The translations under genes and the position numbers were made by a program. The notes under the pieces are model-generated. The model was not told the origin of the DNA and did not search any database. It worked only from the letters and a program-made list of their open reading frames with translations. This document shows, piece after piece, positions 6,702 through 14,338 of a stretch of 24,107 bases of DNA. The stretch spans positions 1 to 24,107 of the forward strand of contig CAYGBY010000031.1 in the NCBI GenBank assembly GCA_964348115.1. Direction: 5' to 3'. The stretch's first letter is position 1; each line of letters begins with the position of its first letter. Origin of the DNA: Azophilus sp964348115. GTDB taxonomy: Bacteria; Pseudomonadota; Gammaproteobacteria; Pseudomonadales; Azotimanducaceae.

Positions 6702-7007
6702 ATGGCGAAAGCATCCATTATCGAGCGCGAAAAGAAGCGCGCCAAGGTCGTCGCCCGCTACCGGGAGCGGCGCGCCGCACTCAAGGCCATCATCAACGAC
6801 CGCAGCGCCGCCGATGATGAGCGTTGGGAAGCGCAGTTGAAGCTGCAGAAACTGCCGCGCGACGCCTGCCCGGCGCGCGCCCAAAGGCGCTGCGGCAAGA
6901 CCGGCAGACCGCGCGGCGTCTACCGCAAGTTTGGCCTAGGCCGCACCAAGCTGCGTGAGGCGGCCATGCGCGGCGACGTGCCGGGCTTGGTGAAAGCTAG
7001 CTGGTAG
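6702..7007 (+). CDS. rpsN: 30S ribosomal protein S14 (long, zinc-independent form)
   Basis: S14 is a late-assembling head protein. At 101 residues it is the long type. The position of the short zinc-ribbon form reads RAQRRCGKTGRPRGVYRKFG, with only one cysteine there, so zinc cannot be bound by the usual CxxC pairs. The start is MAKASIIEREKKRAKVV and the end LREAAMRGDVPGLVKASW, both standard. In many bacteria the C-minus form lets translation continue under zinc limitation; here it is the only copy in the cluster. The stop is TAG. Confidence 0.97.
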   Translation: MAKASIIEREKKRAKVVARYRERRAALKAIINDRSAADDERWEAQLKLQKLPRDACPARAQRRCGKTGRPRGVYRKFGLGRTKLREAAMRGDVPGLVKASW

Positions 7008-7016
7008 GCAGGCGCC

Positions 7017-7409
7017 ATGAGCATGCAAGATCCAATCGCCGACCTTCTGACCCGGGTGCGCAACGCCCAAAGCGCCCGCCACGCGGATGTGGAGATGCCT
7101 CATTCGCAGGTTAAGGAGGCCATCTGCAAGGTGCTGGAGCAAGAGGGCTACATCGCTGGCTTTCAAGTTGCCGGGACGGGCAAGCGCACGCTCAGGCTGC
7201 AGTTGAAGTATCAGGCAGGCGTCCCGGTCATCGATGAGCTGCGCCGCGTCAGCCGCCCGGGCCTGCGCGTTTACAAGGGCGCGGGGGAACTGCCCCTGGT
7301 GCGTGGCGGCTTGGGGGTGGCCGTGATCAGCACCGATCAGGGCGTCATGGCGGATCGTCAGGCGCGCGCCAAGCGCGTGGGCGGCGAAGTGCTCTGCACG
7401 GTGTTCTAG
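7017..7409 (+). CDS. rpsH: 30S ribosomal protein S8
   Basis: S8 binds 16S helix 21 and in E. coli represses the spc operon by binding the mRNA near rplE. The 130-residue product starts MSMQDPIADLLTRVRNAQ and ends GLGVAVISTDQGVMADRQAR, then GGEVLCTVF, matching the family. An E. coli-like S8 target in the rplX-rplE region was not recognised by eye. The gene lies nine bases from both rpsN and rplF. The stop is TAG. Confidence 0.97.
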   Translation: MSMQDPIADLLTRVRNAQSARHADVEMPHSQVKEAICKVLEQEGYIAGFQVAGTGKRTLRLQLKYQAGVPVIDELRRVSRPGLRVYKGAGELPLVRGGLGVAVISTDQGVMADRQARAKRVGGEVLCTVF

Positions 7410-7418
7410 GAGGCGGCG

Positions 7419-7952
7419 ATGTCGCGAATCGCGGACAGTCCGGTGGCGGTGCCCGCTGGCGTGGAGATCCAGGTTGACGGCCAGCGTGTGCGCGCCCTTG
7501 GTCCCAAGGGCGCATTGCAGATGCGCATCCACCCCAGTGTGCGGGTTCAGCAGGCGGATGGGCGGATGCGTGTCAGGACGTCTGGCGCAGGCAAGGGCGC
7601 GAGGGCCTTGGCGGGCACTTGCAGATCCCTGCTGAACAACATGGTGCAGGGCGTAAGCCAGGGCTTTGAGCGTCGGCTGCAACTGCAGGGCGTGGGCTAT
7701 CGGGCCAGCGTCAAGGGCAGTGCGCTTACCTTGCAGCTGGGCTTCTCCCATCCCATCGAATACCAGTTGCCGGAAGGGATCAGTGCTGCGACGCCCAGCC
7801 AAACGGAGATCGTGCTTTCCGGCGCCGATAAGCAGCTTCTCGGTCAGGTGAGTGCGGACATTCGCGGCTTCCGTCCGCCGGAACCCTACAAGGGCAAGGG
7901 CGTGCGCTATGCGGATGAGCGGGTGCGGCGCAAGGAAGCCAAGAAGAAGTAG
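7419..7952 (+). CDS. rplF: 50S ribosomal protein L6
   Basis: L6 lies near the sarcin-ricin loop, where elongation factors bind. The 177-residue product (E. coli 177) starts MSRIADSPVAVPAGVEIQVD. The second domain carries GVGYRASVKGSALTLQLGFS and SHPIEYQLPEGI. The C-terminal signature GFRPPEPYKGKGVRYADE is intact, and the protein ends in RRKEAKKK. AGGAGG directly precedes the ATG region (7408-7413). The stop is TAG, 34 bases before rplR. Confidence 0.97.
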   Translation: MSRIADSPVAVPAGVEIQVDGQRVRALGPKGALQMRIHPSVRVQQADGRMRVRTSGAGKGARALAGTCRSLLNNMVQGVSQGFERRLQLQGVGYRASVKGSALTLQLGFSHPIEYQLPEGISAATPSQTEIVLSGADKQLLGQVSADIRGFRPPEPYKGKGVRYADERVRRKEAKKK

Positions 7953-7986
7953 TGCGCCGGTGATCGCGAATTGGAGCTTCAGCAAG

Positions 7987-8337
7987 GTGAACGGAAAGAA
8001 ACAGACCAGATTGCGGCGCGCGCGGCGCGGGCGCATGAAGATGCGCGAACTGGGCGTGCGCCGTCTGACAGTGCACAGGACGTCCAGACATATTTACGCC
8101 CAGGTGATGTCGCCGGATGGCGCCAACGTGTTGGCGGCGGCCTCCACCTTGGATGCCGCCTTGTGCAGCGGCGCCACCGGCAACGTGCAGGCCGCTGCCA
8201 GGGTCGGCGCACTGGTGGCGGAGCGGGCTAGGCGGGCTGGCGTGCAGCGGGTGGCCTTTGACCGCTCTGGATACAAGTTTCATGGCCGGGTGCGCGCCTT
8301 GGCTGAAGCCGCCCGGGCAGGTGGATTGGAGTTTTAG
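7987..8337 (+). CDS. rplR: 50S ribosomal protein L18
   Basis: L18 binds 5S rRNA together with L5. From GTG 7987 the product is 116 residues (E. coli 117). It reads (V)NGKKQTRLRRARRGRMKMRE, then LTVHRTSRHIYAQVMSPDG, AAASTLDAAL and FDRSGYKFHGRVRALAEAAR, all family blocks. GTG 7987 aligns with the E. coli start. GGAG at 7972-7975 is 11 bases upstream, and a GTG at 7960 is an alternative. The frame runs open further back inside rplF as a shadow. The stop is TAG. Confidence 0.95.
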   Translation: MNGKKQTRLRRARRGRMKMRELGVRRLTVHRTSRHIYAQVMSPDGANVLAAASTLDAALCSGATGNVQAAARVGALVAERARRAGVQRVAFDRSGYKFHGRVRALAEAARAGGLEF

Positions 8338-8340
8338 CAC

Positions 8341-8844
8341 ATGGCCTACACTGAAGAGATACGCGAGGAAGGGCTGCTGGAGAAGACCGTGCGGATCAAC
8401 CGTGTGGCCAAGGCGGTGAAAGGCGGCCGGCTGTTCGGCTTCACCGCACTCACTGTGGTTGGCGACGGCAAGGGCAAGGTGGGCTTCGGGCGCGGCAAGG
8501 CGCGGGAGGTGCCCACCGCCATACAGAAGGCCATGGAGGTGGCGCGCCGCAACATGCTGGATGTGGAGCTGAACGGCAACACCCTTTGGTATGCCCTGAC
8601 GGAGCGCCACGGCGCCACCAAGGTTTACCTGCAGCCGGCCTCGGAAGGCACCGGCATCATTGCCGGGGGCGCCATGCGCGCGGTGCTTGAAGCCGCCGGC
8701 GTACACAACGTGCTGGCCAAATGCTATGGCTCCACCAATCCTGACAACGTGGTGCGGGCCACCTTCAATGCGCTGCGCAACATGCGTTCTCCTGCGGAGG
8801 TGGCGGAGAAGCGCGGCAAGACGGTCGCGGAGATCAAGGCTTGA
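8341..8844 (+). CDS. rpsE: 30S ribosomal protein S5
   Basis: S5 contributes to decoding accuracy and the mRNA entry channel. The 167-residue product opens MAYTEEIREEGLLEKTVRIN. The double-stranded-RNA-like domain shows VKGGRLFGFTALTVVGDGKG, then GFGRGKAREVPTAIQKAM. The second domain has GTGIIAGGAMRAVLEAAGVH. The length equals the E. coli protein. It starts three bases after rplR and stops with TGA. Confidence 0.97.
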   Translation: MAYTEEIREEGLLEKTVRINRVAKAVKGGRLFGFTALTVVGDGKGKVGFGRGKAREVPTAIQKAMEVARRNMLDVELNGNTLWYALTERHGATKVYLQPASEGTGIIAGGAMRAVLEAAGVHNVLAKCYGSTNPDNVVRATFNALRNMRSPAEVAEKRGKTVAEIKA

Positions 8845-8884
8845 GCCGCCTGCCGGCGCAAGCGCAAGGGAATGGAAGGCGGCG

Positions 8885-9115
8885 ATGGCTGAACGCAGCA
8901 CCGGGGATGACCAGGACAAGCCGATGATCTGCGTCACTCTCGTGCGCAGCACCGCGGGCCGCCTGAAGCGGCATAAGGCCTGTGTGGCCGGGTTGGGTCT
9001 GCGCCGTATCGGCCACACGGTGCAGGTGGAGGACACCCCAGCCGTGCGCGGCATGATCAACAAGGTCAGCTATCTGGTCAGCGTAAGCGGAGGCGGGAAA
9101 CATGCGGCTGAATGA
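8885..9115 (+). CDS. rpmD: 50S ribosomal protein L30 (extended)
   Basis: L30 is a small two-layer alpha/beta large-subunit protein. The core is unmistakable: ICVTLVRSTAGRLKRHKACV, then GLGLRRIGHTVQVEDTPAVR and GMINKVSYLVSV. At 76 residues it is longer than the E. coli 59, with about 12 extra acidic residues at the N-terminus and a SGGGKHAAE tail. ATG 8885 has GGAAGG (8874-8879) at good spacing. An internal ATG at 8924 would remove the N-terminal extension but lacks a binding site. It overlaps rplO by 14 bases. Confidence 0.94.
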   Translation: MAERSTGDDQDKPMICVTLVRSTAGRLKRHKACVAGLGLRRIGHTVQVEDTPAVRGMINKVSYLVSVSGGGKHAAE

Positions 9116-9542
9116 CTTGCATCCAGCGCCCGGCAGCAAGCGCGCGCGAAGGCGTGTGGGCCGCGGCGCGGGCTCCGGTTGGGGTAAGACATCGGGGCGC
9201 GGCCAGAAGGGCCAGAAAGCGCGTTCCGGCGGCGGCGTGCGGCCTGGCTTTGAAGGCGGCCAACTGCCCCTGCAGATGCGGGTGCCCAAGTTCGGCTTCC
9301 GCTCCCGGGTTGGCGCCGTCACTGCGCAGGTGCGCACCGGAGAGCTCAACAAGCTGTCGGGCGACGTTGTCAGCCTTGCGCATCTGAAGGCCGGCAACAT
9401 CATCCGCCGGGATATGAAGCGTGCGCGCATCATGCTGTCCGGCCCGCTGCAGCGGGCCTTCCAAGTGCAAGGGACGGACATCAGGGTCAGCAAGGGCGCC
9501 AAGGCGGCCATTGAAGCGGCGGGAGGCCAGGTGCAGGCCTAG
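9102..9542 (+). CDS. rplO: 50S ribosomal protein L15
   Basis: L15 is a late-assembly protein with a long glycine-rich N-terminal arm. The 146-residue product starts MRLNDLHPAPGSKRARRRVG and carries RGAGSGWGKTSGRGQKGQKA and the family block PGFEGGQLPLQMRVPKFGF. The gene starts inside the last five codons of rpmD, with GGAGG-like AGCGGAGGCGG just upstream. The stop is TAG, and secY follows after 20 bases. Confidence 0.97.
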   Translation: MRLNDLHPAPGSKRARRRVGRGAGSGWGKTSGRGQKGQKARSGGGVRPGFEGGQLPLQMRVPKFGFRSRVGAVTAQVRTGELNKLSGDVVSLAHLKAGNIIRRDMKRARIMLSGPLQRAFQVQGTDIRVSKGAKAAIEAAGGQVQA

Positions 9543-9562
9543 GGGCCGGTCTTGCTGCAGCT

Positions 9563-10885
9563 ATGGCATTGAATCCAGGACAACTCGGCGGCACCCGGGC
9601 GGGGCTTAAGGAGCTGCGCAATCGGCTGCTGTTCGTGTTGGGCGCACTGTTGGTTTATCGCATCGGCACCCACATTCCGCTGCCGGGCATCAATCCGGAT
9701 CGGCTGCGGGCCCTGTTCGAGCAGAACCAGGGCGGCATCCTGGAGCTGTTCAACATGTTCTCCGGCGGCGCCTTGGAGCGCATGAGCATCCTGGCCCTGA
9801 ACGTGGTGCCCTACATCACCTCCAGCATCATCATGAACCTGATGAGCATGATGTATCCGGCCCTGCAGCAGCTCCGCAAGGAAGGTGAGTCCGGGCGGCG
9901 CAAGATCACCCAGTACACCCGCTACGGCACCCTGCTGATCGCCTTCGTGCAGGGACTGTCCCTGTCCGTCACCCTGGCCAACCAGGGTTTGGCCTTCACC
10001 ACCGGCTTCACTTTCTACTTCGTGGCCACCACCACCCTGGTTACCGGCGCCCTGTTCATGATGTGGCTGGGGGAGCAGATCACGGAGCGCGGCGTGGGCA
10101 ACGGCATCTCGCTGATCATCTTTGCCGGCATCGTGTCCGGCTTTCCATCCGCCATCGGCCAGTCCTTCGAAGCAGCCCGGCAAGGGGACATCAACATCAT
10201 CGCCCTGCTGGCCATTGCGTTGCTGGCGGTTCTAGTGGTGGGTTTTGTGGTGTTCGTGGAGCGCGGCCAGCGGCGCATCACCGTCAACTACGCCAAGCGG
10301 CAGCAGGGACGGCGCATGTATCAAGGGCAGACCAGCCATCTGCCGCTGAAGATCAACATGGCCGGGGTCATCCCCGCCATCTTCGCCTCGAGCCTGCTTT
10401 TGGCCCCTGCCTCGGTGGCGCAGTGGTTCGGCCAAGGGCCGGGCCTCGGCTGGCTGCAGCAGGTGGCGCTGGTGCTCTCACCCGGGCAGCCGTTGTACAT
10501 CCTCATGTTCGCCGGGGGCATCATCTTCTTCAGTTTCTTCTACACCGCCATTCAGTTCGATCCCAAGGACATGGCGGACAACCTGAAGCGCCAAGGGGCC
10601 TACGTGCCTGGCATTCGCCCGGGTCAGCAGACGGCCCGCTACATCGACGATGTGGTGACCAGGCTTACGGTGTTCGGCGCCCTCTATGTCACCTTGGTGT
10701 GCCTGCTGCCGGAATTCATGGTCGTGGCCTCCAACGTCACCTTTCAACTCGGCGGCACCGCCCTGTTGATCGTAGTGGTGGTGGCCATGGACTTCATGTC
10801 CCAAGTGCAGGCGCACCTGATGTCCAGCCAATACGCCAAGCTGATGGAGCGGTCCAACCTGCAGAGCTTTCGGCGGCGGCGCTAA
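9563..10885 (+). CDS. secY: Preprotein translocase subunit SecY
   Basis: SecY is the inner-membrane channel of the Sec translocon, working with SecE, SecG and SecA. The 440-residue product shows about ten hydrophobic segments, beginning LLFVLGALLVYRIGTHIPLP (about 22-41). Conserved cytosolic elements include EGESGRRKITQYTRYGT (about 107-123), WLGEQITERGVGNGISLIIF, the C5 loop PKDMADNLKRQGAYVPGIRP and the LMERSNLQSF end. It lies in the spc operon position after rplO and stops with TAA. Confidence 0.98.
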   Translation: MALNPGQLGGTRAGLKELRNRLLFVLGALLVYRIGTHIPLPGINPDRLRALFEQNQGGILELFNMFSGGALERMSILALNVVPYITSSIIMNLMSMMYPALQQLRKEGESGRRKITQYTRYGTLLIAFVQGLSLSVTLANQGLAFTTGFTFYFVATTTLVTGALFMMWLGEQITERGVGNGISLIIFAGIVSGFPSAIGQSFEAARQGDINIIALLAIALLAVLVVGFVVFVERGQRRITVNYAKRQQGRRMYQGQTSHLPLKINMAGVIPAIFASSLLLAPASVAQWFGQGPGLGWLQQVALVLSPGQPLYILMFAGGIIFFSFFYTAIQFDPKDMADNLKRQGAYVPGIRPGQQTARYIDDVVTRLTVFGALYVTLVCLLPEFMVVASNVTFQLGGTALLIVVVVAMDFMSQVQAHLMSSQYAKLMERSNLQSFRRRR

Positions 10886-10913
10886 ACGGGTTTCAGCAAG
10901 CAAGGATGCGACA

Positions 10914-11030
10914 ATGAAAGTGAGGGCTTCGGTGAAGAAAATGTGCCGCAACTGCAAAATTGTGCGGCGCAAGGGCGTGGTGCGGGTGATCTGCAGTGCC
11001 GAGCCGCGTCACAAACAGCGCCAGGGCTAG
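10914..11030 (+). CDS. rpmJ: 50S ribosomal protein L36
   Basis: A 38-codon gene. The product begins MKVRASVKKMCRNCKIVRRK and ends CSAEPRHKQRQG. The four zinc ligands of the C-plus form are present: Cys11, Cys14, Cys27 and His33. L36 helps organise 23S rRNA near the L7/L12 stalk base. ATG 10914 has AAGG (10902-10905) eight bases upstream. The gene closes the spc unit between secY and rpsM and stops with TAG. Confidence 0.96.
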   Translation: MKVRASVKKMCRNCKIVRRKGVVRVICSAEPRHKQRQG

Positions 11031-11081
11031 GCAAGGCCCAAGGCGGACATTCGAGCGAGGAATCATGCAAGGCGAAACAAC

Positions 11082-11438
11082 ATGGCGCGCATAGCCGGGG
11101 TCAACATCCCAGACAACAAGCACGTAGGCGTATCCCTGACCTACATTTTCGGCGTCGGCCGCGGCGTCGCCAAGCGGTTGTGCGCCGCCGCCGGCGTCAA
11201 CCCGACGGCGGCGGTGCGGAATCTGTCTGAGGCGGACTACGACGCCTTGCGTCGGGAAGTGGTCAAGCTGCAGGTGGAAGGGGACTTGCGGCGTGAAGTG
11301 AACATGAACATCAAGCGGCTGATGGACTTGGGCTGCTATCGGGGCCTGCGCCACCGGCGCGGCTTGCCGGTGCGTGGCCAGCGCACCAGAACCAATGCGC
11401 GCACCCGCAAAGGTCCCCGGCGCCCCATTCGCAAATAG
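11082..11438 (+). CDS. rpsM: 30S ribosomal protein S13
   Basis: S13 sits in the head and contacts P-site tRNA and the L5 bridge. The 118-residue product starts MARIAGVNIPDNKHVGVSLT, has the helix-two-turn-helix GVGRGVAKRLC, and ends in the family signature GLRHRRGLPVRGQRTRTNAR, then TRKGPRRPIRK. It heads the classical alpha operon. The 51-base spacer before it shows no recognisable promoter. I did not recognise an E. coli-type S4-binding pseudoknot. The stop is TAG. Confidence 0.97.
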   Translation: MARIAGVNIPDNKHVGVSLTYIFGVGRGVAKRLCAAAGVNPTAAVRNLSEADYDALRREVVKLQVEGDLRREVNMNIKRLMDLGCYRGLRHRRGLPVRGQRTRTNARTRKGPRRPIRK

Positions 11439-11457
11439 ACGGAGCAGACAGGCGATC

Positions 11458-11832
11458 ATGGCGGAGCGAAAGAAAGCTAAGCGGGTGGTTGTGGATGGCG
11501 TGGCCCATGTCCACGCATCCTTCAACAACACCATCATAACCATCTCGGACCGGCAGGGCAATGCCCTGTGCTGGGCGACGGCCGGGGGCTCCGGCTTTCG
11601 CGGCTCCCGCAAGAGCACCCCCTTCGCCGCCCAGGTGGCGGCGGAGAAGGTCTGCACCACCGCCATGGACATGGGCATGAAAAGCGTGGACGTAGTGGTC
11701 AAGGGGCCGGGGCCGGGGCGTGAATCCGCGGTGCGGGCGCTGAACGCGGCCGGCCTTCGCATCAACACCATCACCGACGTCACCCCAATACCGCACAACG
11801 GCTGCCGTCCGCCCAAGCGGCGGCGTGGCTAG
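11458..11832 (+). CDS. rpsK: 30S ribosomal protein S11
   Basis: S11 lies on the platform and helps form the mRNA exit region. From ATG 11458 the product is 124 residues and reads MAERKKAKRVVVDGVAHVHA, then SFNNTIITISDRQGNALCWA, GGSGFRGSRKSTPFAAQVAA and GPGPGRESAVRALNAAGLRI, ending DVTPIPHNGCRPPKRRRG. The N-terminus is slightly shorter than in E. coli. The frame opens further upstream inside rpsM, but that part has no homology. The stop is TAG. Confidence 0.97.
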   Translation: MAERKKAKRVVVDGVAHVHASFNNTIITISDRQGNALCWATAGGSGFRGSRKSTPFAAQVAAEKVCTTAMDMGMKSVDVVVKGPGPGRESAVRALNAAGLRINTITDVTPIPHNGCRPPKRRRG

Positions 11833-11850
11833 CGCATCTGGAGAGGAATC

Positions 11851-12483
11851 ATGGCGCGATATATCGGCCCCAAACTGAAGCTTTCCCGCCGCGAAGGCAC
11901 GGATCTTTACTTGAAGAGCGGCGTGCGGCCCATAGACTCCAAGTGCAAGATCGAACAGCCTCCCGGCGGGCAGGGCATGCGCCGCGGCCGGCCGTCGGAC
12001 TATGCGGTGCAGTTGCGTGAGAAGCAAAAGGTGCGCCGCATCTACGGGGTGCTGGAGCGGCAGTTCCGCAACTACTACAGGAAGGCGGATCGGCAGAAGG
12101 GCGCTACCGGGGAAAACCTGCTGCGCCTGCTGGAGGGTCGCTTGGATAACGTGGTTTACCGCATGGGCTTCGGCGCCACTAGGGCGGAGGCGCGGCAACT
12201 GGTGTCGCATAAGTTGATCACCTTGAACGGGCGCATCCTGAACATCCCCTCCGCCCAGGTCAGCCCCGGGGATTTGGTGGCGGTGGTGCGAAAGGCCTGC
12301 AAGCAGCTAAGGATTCAATCAGCAATGCAGATGGCGGCGCAGCGGATGCAGGTGGATTGGGTGGATACGGAAATGGATCTGGATCACGACAAGATCGAGG
12401 GCACTTTCCGCCGAACGCCGGACCGCAGCGAGCTGCCCACCGAAATCAACGAAAACCTAATCGTGGAGCTCTACTCCAAATAG
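11851..12483 (+). CDS. rpsD: 30S ribosomal protein S4
   Basis: S4 is a primary 16S assembly protein and, in enterobacteria, the repressor of the alpha operon. The 210-residue product starts MARYIGPKLKLSRREGTDLY. Its N-terminal region carries a single cysteine (Cys32), so it is the zinc-independent form. The S4 RNA-binding domain is clear at RLDNVVYRMGFGATRAEARQ (about 97-116), followed by KLITLNGRILNIPS. It ends ENLIVELYSK. The ATG has GGAGAGG upstream, and rpoA follows nine bases later. The stop is TAG. Confidence 0.97.
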   Translation: MARYIGPKLKLSRREGTDLYLKSGVRPIDSKCKIEQPPGGQGMRRGRPSDYAVQLREKQKVRRIYGVLERQFRNYYRKADRQKGATGENLLRLLEGRLDNVVYRMGFGATRAEARQLVSHKLITLNGRILNIPSAQVSPGDLVAVVRKACKQLRIQSAMQMAAQRMQVDWVDTEMDLDHDKIEGTFRRTPDRSELPTEINENLIVELYSK

Positions 12484-12492
12484 GAGAACAAC

Positions 12493-13512
12493 ATGGCACA
12501 GTCATCCGCACAGTCGCTGCTCGATCAGAGCAGCGCCAAGAAAATGGACATTCAGCACATCAGCCCCACCCAGGCCAGGATCAGCATCGAACCCTATGAA
12601 CGGGGCTTTGGGCACACCATTGGCAACACCTACCGCCGCATCTTGCTGTCCTCCATTCCGGGCGCCGCCATTACCGAGGTGCTGATCGATAACGTCCAGC
12701 ACGAATACGAAACCATTGAGGGGGTGCGGGAGGACGTCATCGATATCCTGCTGAACCTGAAGGGCATCGCCTTGAAGCTGCACAGCGTGGACGAGGCCAC
12801 CATCAGCCTCTCCCGTTCCGGGGAGGGCGACGAGACCCCGGTCCGGGCGGGCGATTTCAGCCCGAACCAAGATGTGGAGATCATCAATCAGGACCACAGG
12901 ATCTGCACCCTGAACCGCGAAGGGTCCATCCGTTTGGAGGCTAAGGTCACCCGCGGGCGCGGCTATGTGCCAGCGGATAGCTGGCGAACGGAGGGGGATG
13001 AGGAAGAGGCCGTTCCCATCGGCGTGCTGCGCTTGGACGCCACCTACAGCCCCATCCGCCGTGTGGCCTACAGCGTCGAGAACGTGCGTGTTGAGCAGCG
13101 CACGGACTTGGACAAGCTGATCCTCGATTTGGAGACCAACGGCGCCATCGGTCCGGAGGAGTGCATGCGGGAGGCGGAGCGCATCCTGTTTGAGCAGGCG
13201 GTGTTCGCCGACAATCGTGAGCGCCAGAAGGCCATGCCGGAAGTGCTGGACGAACCCATAGATCCGCTGCTGCTTTGCCCTGTGGACGACCTTGAACTGA
13301 CCGTGCGTTCGGCCAACTGCCTGAAGGCGGAAAATATCAACTACATTGGGGATTTGGTGCAGCGAACTGAGGTGGATTTGCTGAAGACGCCCAACCTCGG
13401 CAAGAAGTCGCTGACCGAGATCAAGGATATCCTGCGCCAGCGCGACCTTTCCCTAGGCATGCGCCTGGAGAACTGGCCGCCGCGCAGCCTGCGCGTTCAG
13501 GGCAGCATCTAG
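12493..13512 (+). CDS. rpoA: DNA-directed RNA polymerase alpha subunit
   Basis: Alpha dimerises to nucleate RNA polymerase assembly and reads UP elements with its C-terminal domain. The product is 339 residues. The N-terminal domain has ERGFGHTIGNTYRRILLSSI (about 36-55). The C-terminal domain has LELTVRSANCLKAENINYIG, where Arg272 matches the DNA-contacting Arg265 of E. coli, and it ends in TPNLGKKSLTEIKD and LGMRLENWPP. The first 16 or so residues (MAQSSAQSLLDQSSAK) are a Ser/Gln-rich extension relative to E. coli. The stop is TAG. Confidence 0.98.
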   Translation: MAQSSAQSLLDQSSAKKMDIQHISPTQARISIEPYERGFGHTIGNTYRRILLSSIPGAAITEVLIDNVQHEYETIEGVREDVIDILLNLKGIALKLHSVDEATISLSRSGEGDETPVRAGDFSPNQDVEIINQDHRICTLNREGSIRLEAKVTRGRGYVPADSWRTEGDEEEAVPIGVLRLDATYSPIRRVAYSVENVRVEQRTDLDKLILDLETNGAIGPEECMREAERILFEQAVFADNRERQKAMPEVLDEPIDPLLLCPVDDLELTVRSANCLKAENINYIGDLVQRTEVDLLKTPNLGKKSLTEIKDILRQRDLSLGMRLENWPPRSLRVQGSI

Positions 13513-13542
13513 GGTTGCGTTGGGCAAGCCGAGGAGTCACCC

Positions 13543-14016
13543 ATGCGTCACCGAAAGAGCGGCAGGCATCTCAACCGCACCAGTTCACATCGCCGAGCCA
13601 TGTTCCGCAACATGGCGGCGTCCCTGTTCCAGCATGAGCTGATCAAGACCACCCTGCCCAAGGCCAAGGAACTGCGCCGCGTGGTGGAGCCGCTGATCAC
13701 CTTGGCCAAGCGGGATACGGTGGCCAACCGCCGTCTGGCCTTCGCCCGCACCCGCAACGCCGCAGCAGTGGCCAAGCTGTTCACGCAGCTTGGGCCACGC
13801 TACGCCTCCCGCCCAGGAGGCTACACCCGCATCCTGAAGTGCGCCCCCCGCCCAGGGGACGCCGCTCCCATGGCCTACGTGGAACTGGTTGACCGCTCCA
13901 TCGGCGACGACCAACAGGAAAGCACGCAGCAGGCAACTACCGCCGCTGCGCCGGAAACCGTTGCGGAGGAAGGCGTTGCCAAGCAAGGCGATGCACAGGC
14001 CTCCAGAACCGCATAA
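13543..14016 (+). CDS. rplQ: 50S ribosomal protein L17 with C-terminal tail
   Basis: L17 lies near the tunnel exit and closes the alpha operon. The conserved core is MRHRKSGRHLNRTSSHRRAM, then FRNMAASLFQHELIKTTLPK and ARTRNAAAVAKLF, ending around AAPMAYVELVDR (about residue 117). A further 40 or so residues (about 118-157) are rich in Gln, Thr, Ala and Glu and look disordered. This makes the protein 157 residues against 127 in E. coli. Such tails vary widely in L17. The stop is TAA, followed by a long non-coding region. Confidence 0.96.
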   Translation: MRHRKSGRHLNRTSSHRRAMFRNMAASLFQHELIKTTLPKAKELRRVVEPLITLAKRDTVANRRLAFARTRNAAAVAKLFTQLGPRYASRPGGYTRILKCAPRPGDAAPMAYVELVDRSIGDDQQESTQQATTAAAPETVAEEGVAKQGDAQASRTA

Positions 14017-14146
14017 CACCCACAGCCAGACTCCTAAGCCCGCATCCCGCGCCCATATTGCGCCTAGGGAGCCTCTGAACAAGTCGCGTTCGCCTAGCGC
14101 CCCGCTGTTTGCTGGCGGAGATGGCGTTGTGGCCATGGGAAGACAA

Positions 14147-14187
14147 CCCGCGGCGCGGCGGCGATTGCACAGTCCGTGCGCCGCGGG
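14147..14187. repeat. 10-bp GC-rich inverted repeat hairpin
   Basis: CCCGCGGCGC and its exact reverse complement enclose a 21-base loop, 130 bases downstream of rplQ. The stem is all G-C. No T tract follows on either strand, so a canonical intrinsic terminator is not supported. It may still stabilise the 3' end of the alpha operon mRNA. Confidence 0.75.
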
Positions 14188-14228
14188 GTGCCCTTCAGGG
14201 GGGGCTTAAAGGACATGCTGGCTGTGTT

Positions 14229-14269
14229 GCGGCGCATTGTGTGGGGGGCATGCCACACGGCTTCGCCGC
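14229..14269. repeat. 12-bp interrupted hairpin
   Basis: GCGGCG (14229-14234) pairs with CGCCGC (14264-14269), and the inner GTGTGG (14239-14244) pairs with CCACAC (14253-14258), with a small internal loop between the two stems and an 8-base terminal loop. It is strong on both strands and lies between the convergent rplQ and uvrA genes. Confidence 0.7.
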
Positions 14270-14338
14270 GCCTTGCCATCACGCCCTTTAGGCCCCTCCG
14301 GGCTTCCGGAAGCGGCAACGGCCAATGCAGCGCCATAA

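Larger units (their letters stand above)
14017..14338. other. Non-coding spacer rich in stable hairpins
   Basis: No gene is supported between rplQ and uvrA. This stretch holds three strong inverted repeats: CCCGCGGCGC (14147-14156) with GCGCCGCGGG (14178-14187); GCGGCG...GTGTGG (14229-14244) with CCACAC...CGCCGC (14253-14269); and the 12-bp palindrome GCTTCCGGAAGC (14302-14313). None is followed by a clean T run. They may act as transcription barriers between the convergent rplQ and uvrA transcripts, or be REP-like repeats. The words TTCGCCTAGCGCC and GGAGATGGCGTTG found here recur near 18092-18141. Confidence 0.6.

Noticed and set aside
6936..9063. Two long minus-strand open frames (366 and 427 codons) opposite rpsH-rpmD
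   Set aside because: They lie fully antisense to conserved ribosomal protein genes and have His/Ala/Arg-biased, motif-free sequence. They are products of GC-rich codon bias.
1..14016. TAG reassignment as an explanation for the many TAG codons
   Set aside because: TAG sits at the expected family end of each ribosomal protein gene and never inside a conserved domain in this window, so it acts as a normal stop.
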